A DNA stretch of 64,000 nt from positions 4,464,001 to 4,528,000 of the forward strand of contig NZ_JAUSYZ010000001.1 of the NCBI RefSeq assembly GCF_030817195.1, read 5' to 3'. Below, piece after piece: positions 50,313 to 58,562 of this stretch. The translations under genes were made by a program, and so were the position numbers. How positions within the stretch are numbered: the stretch's first letter is position 1; each line of letters starts with the position of its first letter. This DNA is from Arthrobacter globiformis (GTDB lineage Bacteria > Actinomycetota > Actinomycetes > Actinomycetales > Micrococcaceae). A model generated the notes under the pieces. It made no database searches and was not told the origin of the DNA. It saw nothing but the letters and a program-made list of their open reading frames with translations.

Positions 50313-51232
50313 GCGTCTTTCCACTCAGCAGCCTCCGACTGGACGCCAGATTTCGCAGCACCAGAATCAGCAGGCTCGGGTTCGGCGGCCTCGGTGGGCG
50401 AGATCTGGGCGTCCGGATACGCCTGCTCCGGGCGGTCGCCGTAGTAGCGGGCAAGCCAGCGGCAAAGCCCGTCGAGGCCGGGAAACAGCACGCGTTCGGT
50501 GACGTTGGCCTGGTCCAGGTGGTTCCGGATGGCCCATTTCAGCTCAGCCGGAAACACCACCTTGCGGTAGAGCTCCGGGTGCTCCGCAAGCCAGTCCGCC
50601 AGCGAAGCCTCCGGATCCGTCATGATCGAGAACACGGCGGACTGGTTGACGATCCGGTCATCCAGCGACGGCGGTTCGAAGAACAGCGGGACGCCGCCGC
50701 CGTCGTCGGACCTGTATTCATCAAAGCCTTCCAGCGATTCCGCGGCAGCGGTAAGGATTTCGGTTGTGAACAGGCCGTGCCCCAGCGGCTCCACATGCGT
50801 GCGAAGCCCCGCTGGCAGCAGCTCGTGCGCCGCCACGTAGTCAACGCACCAGACCACGCCGGGGCGGCCGTAGCCCCGGGGATTGGAGGTGGCGAAGTGC
50901 AGTGCGACGTACGGGGAAAACGTCCAGTCGAGCAGCCGGGTGGGAAGTCCGTGATGCTGCGCGACGCTCAGCCAATTCCACAGTGAATCGCCGGGGGTGG
51001 CATTCCGGTGGGCGTACTTTTTGAAATTGCGCAGCAGGTGCTGCTCCAAGCCGCCGGCGGCTTCAGCCTGCAGCCTGGCAAGGCCGGTCTCCAGCGGGTA
51101 GTCATCCGAGGACAGGCCGCGGTAGGCAACGTTGATGCGGTACTTCGCCTCCGACGGCTGCCACTGGTCTTGGGTGAGCGCAAAGATCAGCTCCTGAAGA
51201 TCTCCCACCCGGACTTCCTGTCCGATTCCCAC
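50306..51232 (-). CDS. FRG domain protein
   Basis: A 308-residue protein. The N-terminal half has the FRG hallmark YRGLSSDDYPLETGLARL, with WLSVAQHHGLPTRLLDWTFS and ALHFATSNP. FRG domains are found in proteins tied to phage defence and toxin-like systems, but also alone, as here. The C-terminal 40 residues are Glu/Ala/Ser-rich. No partner defence genes are visible around it. Confidence 0.9.
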   Translation of the reverse strand: MGIGQEVRVGDLQELIFALTQDQWQPSEAKYRINVAYRGLSSDDYPLETGLARLQAEAAGGLEQHLLRNFKKYAHRNATPGDSLWNWLSVAQHHGLPTRLLDWTFSPYVALHFATSNPRGYGRPGVVWCVDYVAAHELLPAGLRTHVEPLGHGLFTTEILTAAAESLEGFDEYRSDDGGGVPLFFEPPSLDDRIVNQSAVFSIMTDPEASLADWLAEHPELYRKVVFPAELKWAIRNHLDQANVTERVLFPGLDGLCRWLARYYGDRPEQAYPDAQISPTEAAEPEPADSGAAKSGVQSEAAEWKDAQ

Positions 51233-51271
51233 GGGACCGCCTTTTGGACTGGTGCCAACAAGTTACAAAGA

Positions 51272-51305
51272 GTACTTATCTTGAGATACTAATCATGCTT
51301 ACTAT
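51272..51305 (+). promoter_or_regulatory. Shared promoter/operator element (copy 2)
   Basis: GTACTTA, ten bases, then CTAATCATGCTTACTAT, ending 35 bases before the ATG of the exported single-span protein. Sequence and spacing match the copy at 31833-31866. Confidence 0.55.
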
Positions 51306-51340
51306 ATTCATGCCAGCACTGGACAACCGCAGGAGAATTT

Positions 51341-51706
51341 ATGCGCAGACTGCTTGCTACTTTCACCGCCGTACTTGCCCTTGCCGGTGCCGGGCTTTCG
51401 CTCACTGCGCCGTCTTATGCAGCGTCCGCGCCGGGTTCCGCGGCACTGTCCGCCGCCCCCGCGGACAGATCTGTGCAGGTTCAGGCGGGCACGTCCGATG
51501 CGGCCGGAACACCGGCGCCGACCGGAACGTCTTCCCCGTCTGCAACCCCGTCCGAGCCTCCTGCCAACCCAGGCACGGGAGAACCGGAAGAGTCGGAAAC
51601 CAACCGCCTCGAATACGCCCCGTACGTTATCGCGGCGGTATTGATCATCACCCTCCTCATCGTTTTTATCTGGCGACGCCGCCGCGGGAATAAAACCGTG
51701 GTCTAA
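51341..51706 (+). CDS. Exported Ser/Pro-rich single-span protein
   Basis: A 121-residue protein: signal peptide (RRLLATFTAVLALAGAGLSL, cleavage near SYAASA), a Ser/Ala/Pro/Thr-rich linker, and a C-terminal membrane helix (YAPYVIAAVLIITLLIVFIW) with a basic stop (RRRRGNK). It resembles wall-anchored surface proteins, but without LPxTG. AGGAG precedes the ATG. Confidence 0.82.
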   Translation: MRRLLATFTAVLALAGAGLSLTAPSYAASAPGSAALSAAPADRSVQVQAGTSDAAGTPAPTGTSSPSATPSEPPANPGTGEPEESETNRLEYAPYVIAAVLIITLLIVFIWRRRRGNKTVV

Positions 51707-51789
51707 GGGCGCCAGAAACGGGCGTCCGTGATAAGGCACATCAAAGTCAATTCCCGTTTCACCCAATCCCAATTGAAGGAGTAGGAGCC

Positions 51790-52254
51790 ATGACCACCAT
51801 GGACAGCGCGGCCGGTGCAAGGTCCCGGCTGCAAAGGGCCGCACAAGTCGTTGGAGCAGTATTCGTGCTCGTCGGCATCCTGGGATTCATTCCCGGTATC
51901 ACGACGAACTACGCGGCACTGGGAATGGCCGGTCCTGCCTCCGACGCCCTGCTTCTGGGCGTCTTCCAGGTATCGATCCTGCACAACATCGTCCACCTCC
52001 TCTTCGGCGTGGCCGGCCTGCTCATGGGACGGACGCCGGGACAGGCAAGGAGCTATCTGCTGTATGGCGGCGTCATCTACCTGGTGCTCTGGCTGTACGG
52101 CCTTTTGATTCCCCACGGGACCGCGGCGAACTTCGTGCCCATCAACACGGCTGACAACTGGCTGCACTTCCTGCTGGGTGTTGGCATGATCGGGCTCGCC
52201 CTGCTGCTGTCCCGCGACACCAGGAGGCTCCACGGTCCCGCCACCGGCCATTAA
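51790..52254 (+). CDS. DUF4383 membrane protein
   Basis: A 154-residue four-helix protein. VGAVFVLVGILGFIPGITTN and ILHNIVHLLFGVAGLLMG, ADNWLHFLLGVGMIGLALLL are the DUF4383 marks, including the conserved H-N-x-x-H. Function unknown. AAGGAGTAGGAG precedes the ATG. It lies 83 bases after the exported protein and is probably cotranscribed. Confidence 0.92.
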   Translation: MTTMDSAAGARSRLQRAAQVVGAVFVLVGILGFIPGITTNYAALGMAGPASDALLLGVFQVSILHNIVHLLFGVAGLLMGRTPGQARSYLLYGGVIYLVLWLYGLLIPHGTAANFVPINTADNWLHFLLGVGMIGLALLLSRDTRRLHGPATGH

Positions 52255-52384
52255 CCAGTAAACCTTTTGCGGGGGTGCCGCAGGCGCTATCCTGATGCCG
52301 TCGGTTCTGTGAACCGCTCACGGTCCGGCCGGCACCCTCGCCCCAAACGGGGCGTCGAAGCGCGATGCCGGGGAGTGGCAGACG

Positions 52385-54133
52385 ATGACCGCATATCAGC
52401 AACCAACAAGCACCACCACTGAGGCCCTCAGAGTGGTGCCCCGCCGCAAGGGCAACATGGTGGTCAAGTGGATTACCTCCACCGACCACAAGACGATCGG
52501 CTACATGTACCTGATCGCGTCGTTCGTGTTCTTCTGCCTCGGCGGCGTGATGGCCCTGCTCATCCGCGCCGAGCTTTTCGAGCCCGGCATGCAGGTTGTG
52601 GTCACCAAAGAGCAGTACAACCAACTGTTCACCATGCACGGCACGGTCATGCTGCTCATGTTCGCCACACCGCTGTTCGCCGGGTTCACCAACGTGATCA
52701 TGCCCTTGCAGATCGGGGCACCGGACGTGGCGTTCCCCCGGCTGAACGCGCTGGCCTTCTGGTTCTTCCTGTTCGGCTCCACGATTGCGGTGTCCGGTTT
52801 CATCACCCCGCAGGGGTCCGCCTCCTTCGGATGGACGGCGTACGCACCCCTTAACAACACCACGTTTACACCGGGCATCGGCGGTGACCTATGGGTCTTT
52901 GGCCTGGCCCTGTCCGGCTTCGGCACCATCCTGGGTGCGGTCAACTTCATCACCACCATCGTCTGCATGCGGGCTCCCGGCATGACCATGTGGCGCATGC
53001 CGATCTTCACCTGGAACACGTTCATCACCTCGGTTCTGGTGCTGATGGCATTCCCGCCGCTGGCCGCCGCGCTGTTCGGCGTCGGCGCGGACCGCCGCTT
53101 CGGCGCCCACATCTACGACCCGGAGAACGGCGGGGCACTGCTCTGGCAGCACCTGTTCTGGTTCTTCGGGCACCCCGAGGTGTACATCATCGCGCTGCCG
53201 TTCTTCGGCATCGTGTCCGAAATCTTCCCCGTCTTCAGCCGCAAACCGATCTTCGGCTACAAGGGCCTGGTCTACGCGACCATCGCGATCGCGGCCCTGT
53301 CAGCCACGGTCTGGGCGCACCACATGTACGTCACCGGCTCCGTGCTGCTGCCATTCTTCGCGCTAATGACCATGTTCATCGCGGTCCCCACCGGCGTGAA
53401 GTTCTTCAACTGGATCGGCACCATGTGGGGTGGCTCGCTGACCTTTGAGACCCCGATGCTGTGGGCCATCGGCTTCCTCATCACGTTCCTCTTCGGTGGG
53501 CTGACCGGCATCATCCTGGCCTCCCCGCCGCTGGACTTCCACGTCTCCGACTCCTACTTCGTGGTGGCCCACTTCCACTACGTGGTGTTCGGCACCGTGG
53601 TGTTCGCGATGTTCGCCGGCTTCTACTTCTGGTGGCCAAAGTGGACGGGCAAGATGCTCAACGAACGCCTCGGCAAGATCCACTTCTGGATGCTGCTCGT
53701 GGGCTTCCACGCCACGTTCCTCATCCAGCATTGGCTCGGCGTTGAAGGCATGCCCCGCCGCTACGCCGACTACATGCCGCAGGACAACTTCACGGCGATG
53801 AACCAGTTCTCCACGGTTGGCTCGTTCCTGCTGGGGGCGTCAATGATTCCGTTCTTCTGGAACGTCTTCATCACGGCCCGCAGCACGGAAAAGGTGGAAG
53901 TCGACGATCCGTGGGGCTTCGGCGCTTCGCTGGAATGGGCCACGTCCTGCCCGCCGCCCCGGCACAATTTCACCTCGCTGCCGCGCATCCGCTCCGAGCG
54001 TCCGGCCCTGGACCTTCACCATCCCGAGTTGCGCGTCCGCGAACATGACCCCGTGCACACGCCGGTCGCCGACGTTCTGGGCGCGGCGGACATCGGCGAG
54101 CGCGACGTGCGTGATCCGAACCCCGACCGCTAA
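52385..54133 (+). CDS. ctaD: Cytochrome c oxidase subunit I
   Basis: A 582-residue twelve-helix protein. Haem and copper ligands are visible: FTMHGTVMLLMFATP (haem a His), FFGHPEVYIIALPFF (CuB His and cross-linked Tyr), WAHHMYVTG (CuB His pair) and FHYVVFGTVVFA (haem a and a3 His). It reduces oxygen and pumps protons. The other subunits (CtaC, CtaE, CtaF) and bc1 genes are not nearby, so this is a stand-alone copy. A perfect terminator follows. Confidence 0.97.
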   Translation: MTAYQQPTSTTTEALRVVPRRKGNMVVKWITSTDHKTIGYMYLIASFVFFCLGGVMALLIRAELFEPGMQVVVTKEQYNQLFTMHGTVMLLMFATPLFAGFTNVIMPLQIGAPDVAFPRLNALAFWFFLFGSTIAVSGFITPQGSASFGWTAYAPLNNTTFTPGIGGDLWVFGLALSGFGTILGAVNFITTIVCMRAPGMTMWRMPIFTWNTFITSVLVLMAFPPLAAALFGVGADRRFGAHIYDPENGGALLWQHLFWFFGHPEVYIIALPFFGIVSEIFPVFSRKPIFGYKGLVYATIAIAALSATVWAHHMYVTGSVLLPFFALMTMFIAVPTGVKFFNWIGTMWGGSLTFETPMLWAIGFLITFLFGGLTGIILASPPLDFHVSDSYFVVAHFHYVVFGTVVFAMFAGFYFWWPKWTGKMLNERLGKIHFWMLLVGFHATFLIQHWLGVEGMPRRYADYMPQDNFTAMNQFSTVGSFLLGASMIPFFWNVFITARSTEKVEVDDPWGFGASLEWATSCPPPRHNFTSLPRIRSERPALDLHHPELRVREHDPVHTPVADVLGAADIGERDVRDPNPDR

Positions 54134-54175
54134 CAGGCGCTTTTCTGACGGCCGGTCCCCCGGAGGCTTCTCCGG

Positions 54176-54225
54176 TACGCACTGAGGCCCCGGACTCCAT
54201 TGGGAGTCCGGGGCCTCAGTGCGTA
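54176..54225. terminator. Perfect 23-bp hairpin terminator
   Basis: Arms TACGCACTGAGGCCCC... (54176-54198) and its exact inverse (54203-54225) flank a four-base loop, 43 bases after the ctaD stop. It can also serve the convergent small gene. Confidence 0.85.
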
Positions 54226-54256
54226 GTCAGTTTCTAACTGCTAACCAGCGGCCGCC

Positions 54257-54595
54257 TCAAGCAGCCGAGGCGACCGCGTAGCGGCTGGATCCGGCGCCCA
54301 TTGCGCGGTCTGCCGGGGCCAGGACACGGACGTTGCATTCGGACTGCTGCGGATCGATGGACCGTGGAAGGTGGTGCGTTTTGGAGCATTCCCGCAGCTG
54401 TTCAAGGGCGACGGGTTCGACACGGGCGTGGCTGACATCCACGACGAGCCGCAGGCCCTCACGGAGGTGGTTGGCCCGCTTCATAACGACGTAAAGAGCT
54501 TGGATGCTTTGGGCGGTTACATGTCCCTGGGCGGCGACCTGGGCCTCGCCGCAGTCGAGGTCCACGCGGACCAGTACCTTGAGCTTCTGGTTCAA
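54257..54595 (-). CDS. Small STAS/anti-sigma-antagonist-like protein
   Basis: About 112 residues with an alternating beta-alpha pattern: LKVLVRVDLDCGEAQVAAQG, TAQSIQALYVVMKRANHLRE and GLRLVVDVSHARVEPVALEQ. The LVVDVSxARV strand-turn resembles STAS domains. TTG 54595 is preferred because AGGGGAG lies five bases upstream; ATG 54610 is also in frame. Distant from clear homologues by eye; role unknown. Confidence 0.6.
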   Translation of the reverse strand: MNQKLKVLVRVDLDCGEAQVAAQGHVTAQSIQALYVVMKRANHLREGLRLVVDVSHARVEPVALEQLRECSKTHHLPRSIDPQQSECNVRVLAPADRAMGAGSSRYAVASAA

Positions 54596-54751
54596 AACTT
54601 CTCCCCTCATGCGCGGCCGCGACGCTGCGACCGGATATAACCCTAGCCTGCATGTGACCCAGGTAACAGGAAAATTCCAAATGTTGCAGAAATGGGACTT
54701 TCCGCGCTGGTTGGGCTGGCGGAAGACACGGCAACGGTCCCCGGACAGGCG

Positions 54752-54793
54752 AATGGTCCGGGAACGCCTGGATTCCAGCGTCCCCGGACCATT
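54752..54793. terminator. Hairpin with 15-bp stem
   Basis: AATGGTCCGGGAACGC (54752-54767) pairs with GCGTCCCCGGACCATT (54778-54793) with one mismatch, between two small minus-strand genes. It could end the upstream proline-rich gene. Confidence 0.6.
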
Positions 54794-54836
54794 TGTCCTT
54801 GGGTGTTCGACGACGGCGGTCGCCCGCGTGCTCCGC

Positions 54837-55019
54837 TCAGCTGCGGGTCGGGTCCGGACGCAGCGGCGCAGGGCCGGGGTCGGGCACCGGAAGCGGGCCG
54901 GGAGGCTCCGGTGCGGGGACGGGGTTGGGCGGTGCGGGACGGGACGGGTCCGGCCGCATGGGATCAGGCCCGGGCTCCGGCGGGAACGGCTCTGGTTCGT
55001 GCACTGGCGGGATGGTCAT
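54837..55019 (-). CDS. 60-residue proline-rich peptide
   Basis: ATG 55019 has GAGGGGG six bases upstream. The product is about 45 percent Pro with PDP/PEP/PGP patterns (HEPEPFPPEPGPDPMRPDPS). It has no membrane segment or Cys. A proline-rich tail-like peptide is likely to be disordered. The good ribosome site argues for a real gene, but low complexity makes it uncertain. Confidence 0.45.
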   Translation of the reverse strand: MTIPPVHEPEPFPPEPGPDPMRPDPSRPAPPNPVPAPEPPGPLPVPDPGPAPLRPDPTRS

Positions 55020-55193
55020 GGTTTCCCCCTCGAAGGCTCGTGTGGGTTCCTTATTGCTGACGCGAGTTCAGGATACGCCCGGCGCCGGAGCGGGGACAGG
55101 GCCCCGGCGGGCGTGAGGGGGCGCCAAGAGCCAGCCTCTCCCCCGGTAGCGAACGGCCGCCCAAATGTCGGGGCGGCTCTATATATTGAGGGA

Positions 55194-57434
55194 ATGACCC
55201 ACACTCCGCTGCAGCAACCCGCAAGCTCCTCCGCCGTTGCCACGTCCCGGCCGCCCGTCGCCAGGAGGGTACCCACCGAGCGCACGCACCACGGGGATAC
55301 TTTCGTGGACCAGTACGAGTGGCTGCGGGACAAGGAGTCCGCGGAGGTCGTGGCGCACCTGAAGGCGGAGAACGCCTACCAGGAGGCCATCACGGCACAT
55401 CAGGAACCGCTGCGCGAGGCCATCTTCCAGGAGATCAAGGGCCGCACCAAGGAGACAGACCTGTCCGTTCCAAACCGCAAGGATGGCTGGTGGTACTTCA
55501 GCCGGTCCGTCGAGGGCAAGGAGTACGGCATCCAGTGCCGCGTCCGCGCCCAGAACACGGGCAACCCGGTGGCGGACTGGACTCCCCCGGCGGTGGAGGC
55601 CGGCGTCGAAATCCCCGGCGAGGAGGTCCTGCTGGACGGCAATGTCGAGGCCGAAGGCAAGCCGTTCTTCTCGGTGGGCGGCACGGCCGTCACGATCGAC
55701 GGAAACCTTTACGCCTACGCGGTGGACAACGCGGGCGACGAGCGGTTCACCCTGCGGATCAAGGACCTGCGGACCGGCGAACTGCTGCCGGACGTCATCG
55801 AGAATGTCTTCTACGGAGTCTCGTTCTCCCCGGACGGCACCCGCATCTTCTACACCGTGGTGGATGACTCCTGGCGCCCGTACCAGGTCAAATCCCACGT
55901 CCTGGGCACCCCCGTCACCGACGATGAGGTGATTTACCAGGAGGACGACGCCGCCATGTGGCTGGGCTTTGAGCTCTCCTCGGACCGGCGCCACCTGGTG
56001 CTCGGCATCGGCTGCTCCGAGTACAGCGAAACGCGCCTGCTGCGCTTTGACGATCCCGACGGCGGACTGTCCACCGTCATTTCCCGCAACGAACGCGTGC
56101 TTTACGAGGCCGAGCCGTTCCTGTTGGAGGGCCCGGACGGGCAGAAAACTGAACGCATCCTCATCACCCACAACCGCAACGCCGTGAACTCGATGGTCTC
56201 GCTGGTGGACCCGGCCGAGCTGTCCAAGCCGCTGGCCGAGCAGCACTGGACCACCGTCGTCGAGCATTCCGACGACGTCCGGGTCAACGGGGCGGGGGTC
56301 ACCGCCACCCACCTCGTGGTCTCGATCCGGAAGGACACCATCGAGCGCGTCCAGGTGATGTCGCTGGCCGGGCTCGGAACCGCCGCCCAGCAGGCTCCGG
56401 TGGAACCTGCGTTTGACGAGGAGCTGTATACCGCGGGGGTGGGCGGGTCCGACTACGAGGCCCCCGTGATCAGGCTGGGCTACACGTCCTACTTCACGCC
56501 GTCACGCATTTACGACTTCGTCCTGCCCACCCCGGAGCAGCCGGCCGGCGAGCTGCTGCTGCGCAAGGAAAGCCCCGTGCTGGGCGGCTACGATCCGGCT
56601 GACTACGTGGCCACGCGCGAATGGGCCGAGGCCGCCGACGGCACCCGGATCCCCCTCTCGGTACTGAGGCACGCGGCCGTCAAGCAGGACTCGACGGCGG
56701 CCGGCCTGGTCTACGGCTACGGTTCGTATGAGCTGAGCATGGACCCGGGCTTCGGCATCGCCCGGCTTTCGCTGCTGGACCGCGGGGTTGTGTTCGTCAT
56801 CGCCCACATCCGCGGCGGCGGTGAACTCGGCCGGCACTGGTACGAGGACGGCAAGAAGCTCAGCAAGAAAAACACGTTCACCGACTTCATCGCTGCCACG
56901 GACTGGCTGGCGCAGTCCGGCTGGGTGGCACCGGACCGGATCGCTGCGCTGGGCGGTTCCGCTGGCGGGCTACTCATGGGTGCCGTGGCCAACCTCGCCC
57001 CGGAGAAGTACGCCGCCGTGGTGGCGCAGGTTCCGTTCGTGGATCCCCTCACCAGCATCCTGGACCCGGAGCTGCCGCTGTCGGCCCTCGAATGGGAGGA
57101 ATGGGGCAATCCCATCACCGATCCCGCCGTGTACCAGTACATGAAGTCGTACACCCCGTACGAGAACGTCCGGGAGGTGGCCTATCCCAAGATCGCTGCG
57201 GTCACGTCCTTCAACGACACCCGGGTGCTCTACGTGGAGCCGGCCAAGTGGGTGCAGGAACTTCGTAATAAGACCACGGGCACCGAGCCGATCCTCATGA
57301 AAATCGAGATGGACGGCGGCCACGGTGGCGCCTCCGGCCGCTATGTGCAGTGGCGCGAACGGGCCTGGGACTACGGTTTCATCGCGGATTCCCTCGGGGC
57401 CACGGAGCTGCTGCCCGGCGCCGGGCTTAAGTAA
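55194..57434 (+). CDS. S9 family peptidase (oligopeptidase B type)
   Basis: A 746-residue cytosolic peptidase. An N-terminal beta-propeller part (FVDQYEWLRDKESAEVVAHL and the following 400 residues) is followed by the catalytic alpha/beta-hydrolase domain: YGYGSYELSMDPGF, AHIRGGGELGRHWYEDGKKL, GGSAGGLLMGAV (Ser), and the C-terminal DGGHGGASGRY (His). It cuts short peptides after basic residues. ATG 55194 is preceded by TATATT six bases upstream, suggesting a nearly leaderless transcript. Confidence 0.93.
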   Translation: MTHTPLQQPASSSAVATSRPPVARRVPTERTHHGDTFVDQYEWLRDKESAEVVAHLKAENAYQEAITAHQEPLREAIFQEIKGRTKETDLSVPNRKDGWWYFSRSVEGKEYGIQCRVRAQNTGNPVADWTPPAVEAGVEIPGEEVLLDGNVEAEGKPFFSVGGTAVTIDGNLYAYAVDNAGDERFTLRIKDLRTGELLPDVIENVFYGVSFSPDGTRIFYTVVDDSWRPYQVKSHVLGTPVTDDEVIYQEDDAAMWLGFELSSDRRHLVLGIGCSEYSETRLLRFDDPDGGLSTVISRNERVLYEAEPFLLEGPDGQKTERILITHNRNAVNSMVSLVDPAELSKPLAEQHWTTVVEHSDDVRVNGAGVTATHLVVSIRKDTIERVQVMSLAGLGTAAQQAPVEPAFDEELYTAGVGGSDYEAPVIRLGYTSYFTPSRIYDFVLPTPEQPAGELLLRKESPVLGGYDPADYVATREWAEAADGTRIPLSVLRHAAVKQDSTAAGLVYGYGSYELSMDPGFGIARLSLLDRGVVFVIAHIRGGGELGRHWYEDGKKLSKKNTFTDFIAATDWLAQSGWVAPDRIAALGGSAGGLLMGAVANLAPEKYAAVVAQVPFVDPLTSILDPELPLSALEWEEWGNPITDPAVYQYMKSYTPYENVREVAYPKIAAVTSFNDTRVLYVEPAKWVQELRNKTTGTEPILMKIEMDGGHGGASGRYVQWRERAWDYGFIADSLGATELLPGAGLK

Positions 57435-57501
57435 GCCGCCGGGGCTCACGCAGGGCTCCGGGCGTAAGTAAGCCGCCGGGGCTCACGCAGGGCCCCGGGC
57501 T
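57428..57501. repeat. 37-bp direct repeat at peptidase 3' end
   Basis: Two tandem 37-base units (57428-57464, 57465-57501) beginning TAAGTAAGCCGCCGGGGCTC. The first overlaps the S9 stop codon; the unit supplies extra stops downstream. Confidence 0.85.
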
Positions 57502-57560
57502 CACGTACGGCCCTCGAACTCGTTTCTTTGGTGCTCGCGCCTGCGACGCGCCACCGTTTA

Positions 57561-57606
57561 GCCAAAAATGGCCGCCTACACCCCTCGCCAGGCGGCCATT
57601 TTTGGC
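57561..57606. repeat. GCCAAAAATGGCC hairpin repeat (copy 1)
   Basis: GCCAAAAATGGCCGCCT and its exact inverse form a 17-base stem around 12 bases. A related, larger element lies at 61305-61401. Confidence 0.85.
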
Positions 57607-57717
57607 GATTTGGCGCAAGCTGATGGACCACGACGGCGCTCCGCAACGGCCTCCTCGCATGGCGGAAGGGTAGGCAGGAATTCCGCTCTATCCGAAGCCC
57701 GGTGTTTCCAGAAAATA

Positions 57718-57734
57718 GTAATCCTGCTTACTAT
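57718..57734 (+). promoter_or_regulatory. Shared regulatory element (variant copy 3)
   Basis: GTAATCCTGCTTACTAT lies 71 bases before the repeat-protein GTG. With the preceding AATA it makes a perfect dyad AATAGTAA, six bases, TTACTATT. The second half matches the elements at 31850-31866 and 51289-51305 in 15 of 17 positions. Confidence 0.5.
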
Positions 57735-57805
57735 TGACGCGCATACGGGCTCGGTGCACCTGTCCGCTGGGGGCGGGGAACCCGACGCCGGAACTGGAGC
57801 ATAGC

Positions 57806-58555
57806 GTGAGCAAGGAACAGGGATTGACCCCGCTTTCCGACGACGAACTGAATGCGCAGGCGGGCACTGCCCTGCCCGACAAGGAAGTTGCGTCCGTACT
57901 CGACCTCAACGCCGACCTCGATCTGGGCATCAGCGCAGCTGCGCCGATCGACCTCGCCGTGGCGGCCAACGCCAACGTCGCAGCCCCCATCGACGCCGCG
58001 GCCTCAGCGAACGTCCTGTCCTTCGGTTCAGAGTCGCAGGCCCTCGCTGACCAGGGCGTCATCATCGACCAGGGAATCACCGCCGACGCCACGGCAGACT
58101 CCGTCCAGGACAGCACCATCACCCAGGGGTCCGGCGCAGAGGGCGGGACTGCAGATGCCGACGGGACTTCGGATGCCGCGGGCACGGGTGCCGCCGCAAC
58201 TGGCACCGGGGCAGCCGGCCCAGGCACCGCCGACGCTGCTGCCCTTCCCGACGGGACCATTCCGGAGGAGGCAGGTGTAGGCGCCCTTCCCGTGGATCCG
58301 TCCGCTGCCCTCGACGGGGACCTCCTCAACGTCAACGTGGACCTCGCGGCCGACGCCGACATCGCCGCCCCGATCAACGGCGCCGTGGCCGCGAACGCCA
58401 ATGTCGCAGCGCCCGTCGACGCCGCAGTGGCAGCCAACATCGGCTCGATCGACAGCGACGCCTTCGCCGTGGCCCAGCAGGACGCCATCATCACCCAGGA
58501 TATCGACGGCGAGGCCACCGCATCGGCAGATCAGCAATCCGATCTGCAGCAGTAG
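57806..58555 (+). CDS. Ala/Asp-rich protein with two internal repeats, putative processed substrate
   Basis: A 249-residue protein. The first 25 residues (GLTPLSDDELNAQAGTALPD) are acidic and leader-like, not a signal peptide. Repeat one (about 30-105) has PIDLAVAANANVAAPIDAAA; repeat two (about 170-240) has PINGAVAANANVAAPVDAAV. Each is followed by an acidic, Gln-rich part (QGVIIDQGITAD, QQDAIITQDIDGEA). A Gly/Ala linker joins them. There is no Cys or membrane helix. GTG 57806 has GGAG seven bases upstream. It precedes the M50 gene by seven bases, so a substrate role is inferred. Confidence 0.72.
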   Translation: MSKEQGLTPLSDDELNAQAGTALPDKEVASVLDLNADLDLGISAAAPIDLAVAANANVAAPIDAAASANVLSFGSESQALADQGVIIDQGITADATADSVQDSTITQGSGAEGGTADADGTSDAAGTGAAATGTGAAGPGTADAAALPDGTIPEEAGVGALPVDPSAALDGDLLNVNVDLAADADIAAPINGAVAANANVAAPVDAAVAANIGSIDSDAFAVAQQDAIITQDIDGEATASADQQSDLQQ

Positions 58556-58562
58556 TTCCTGA

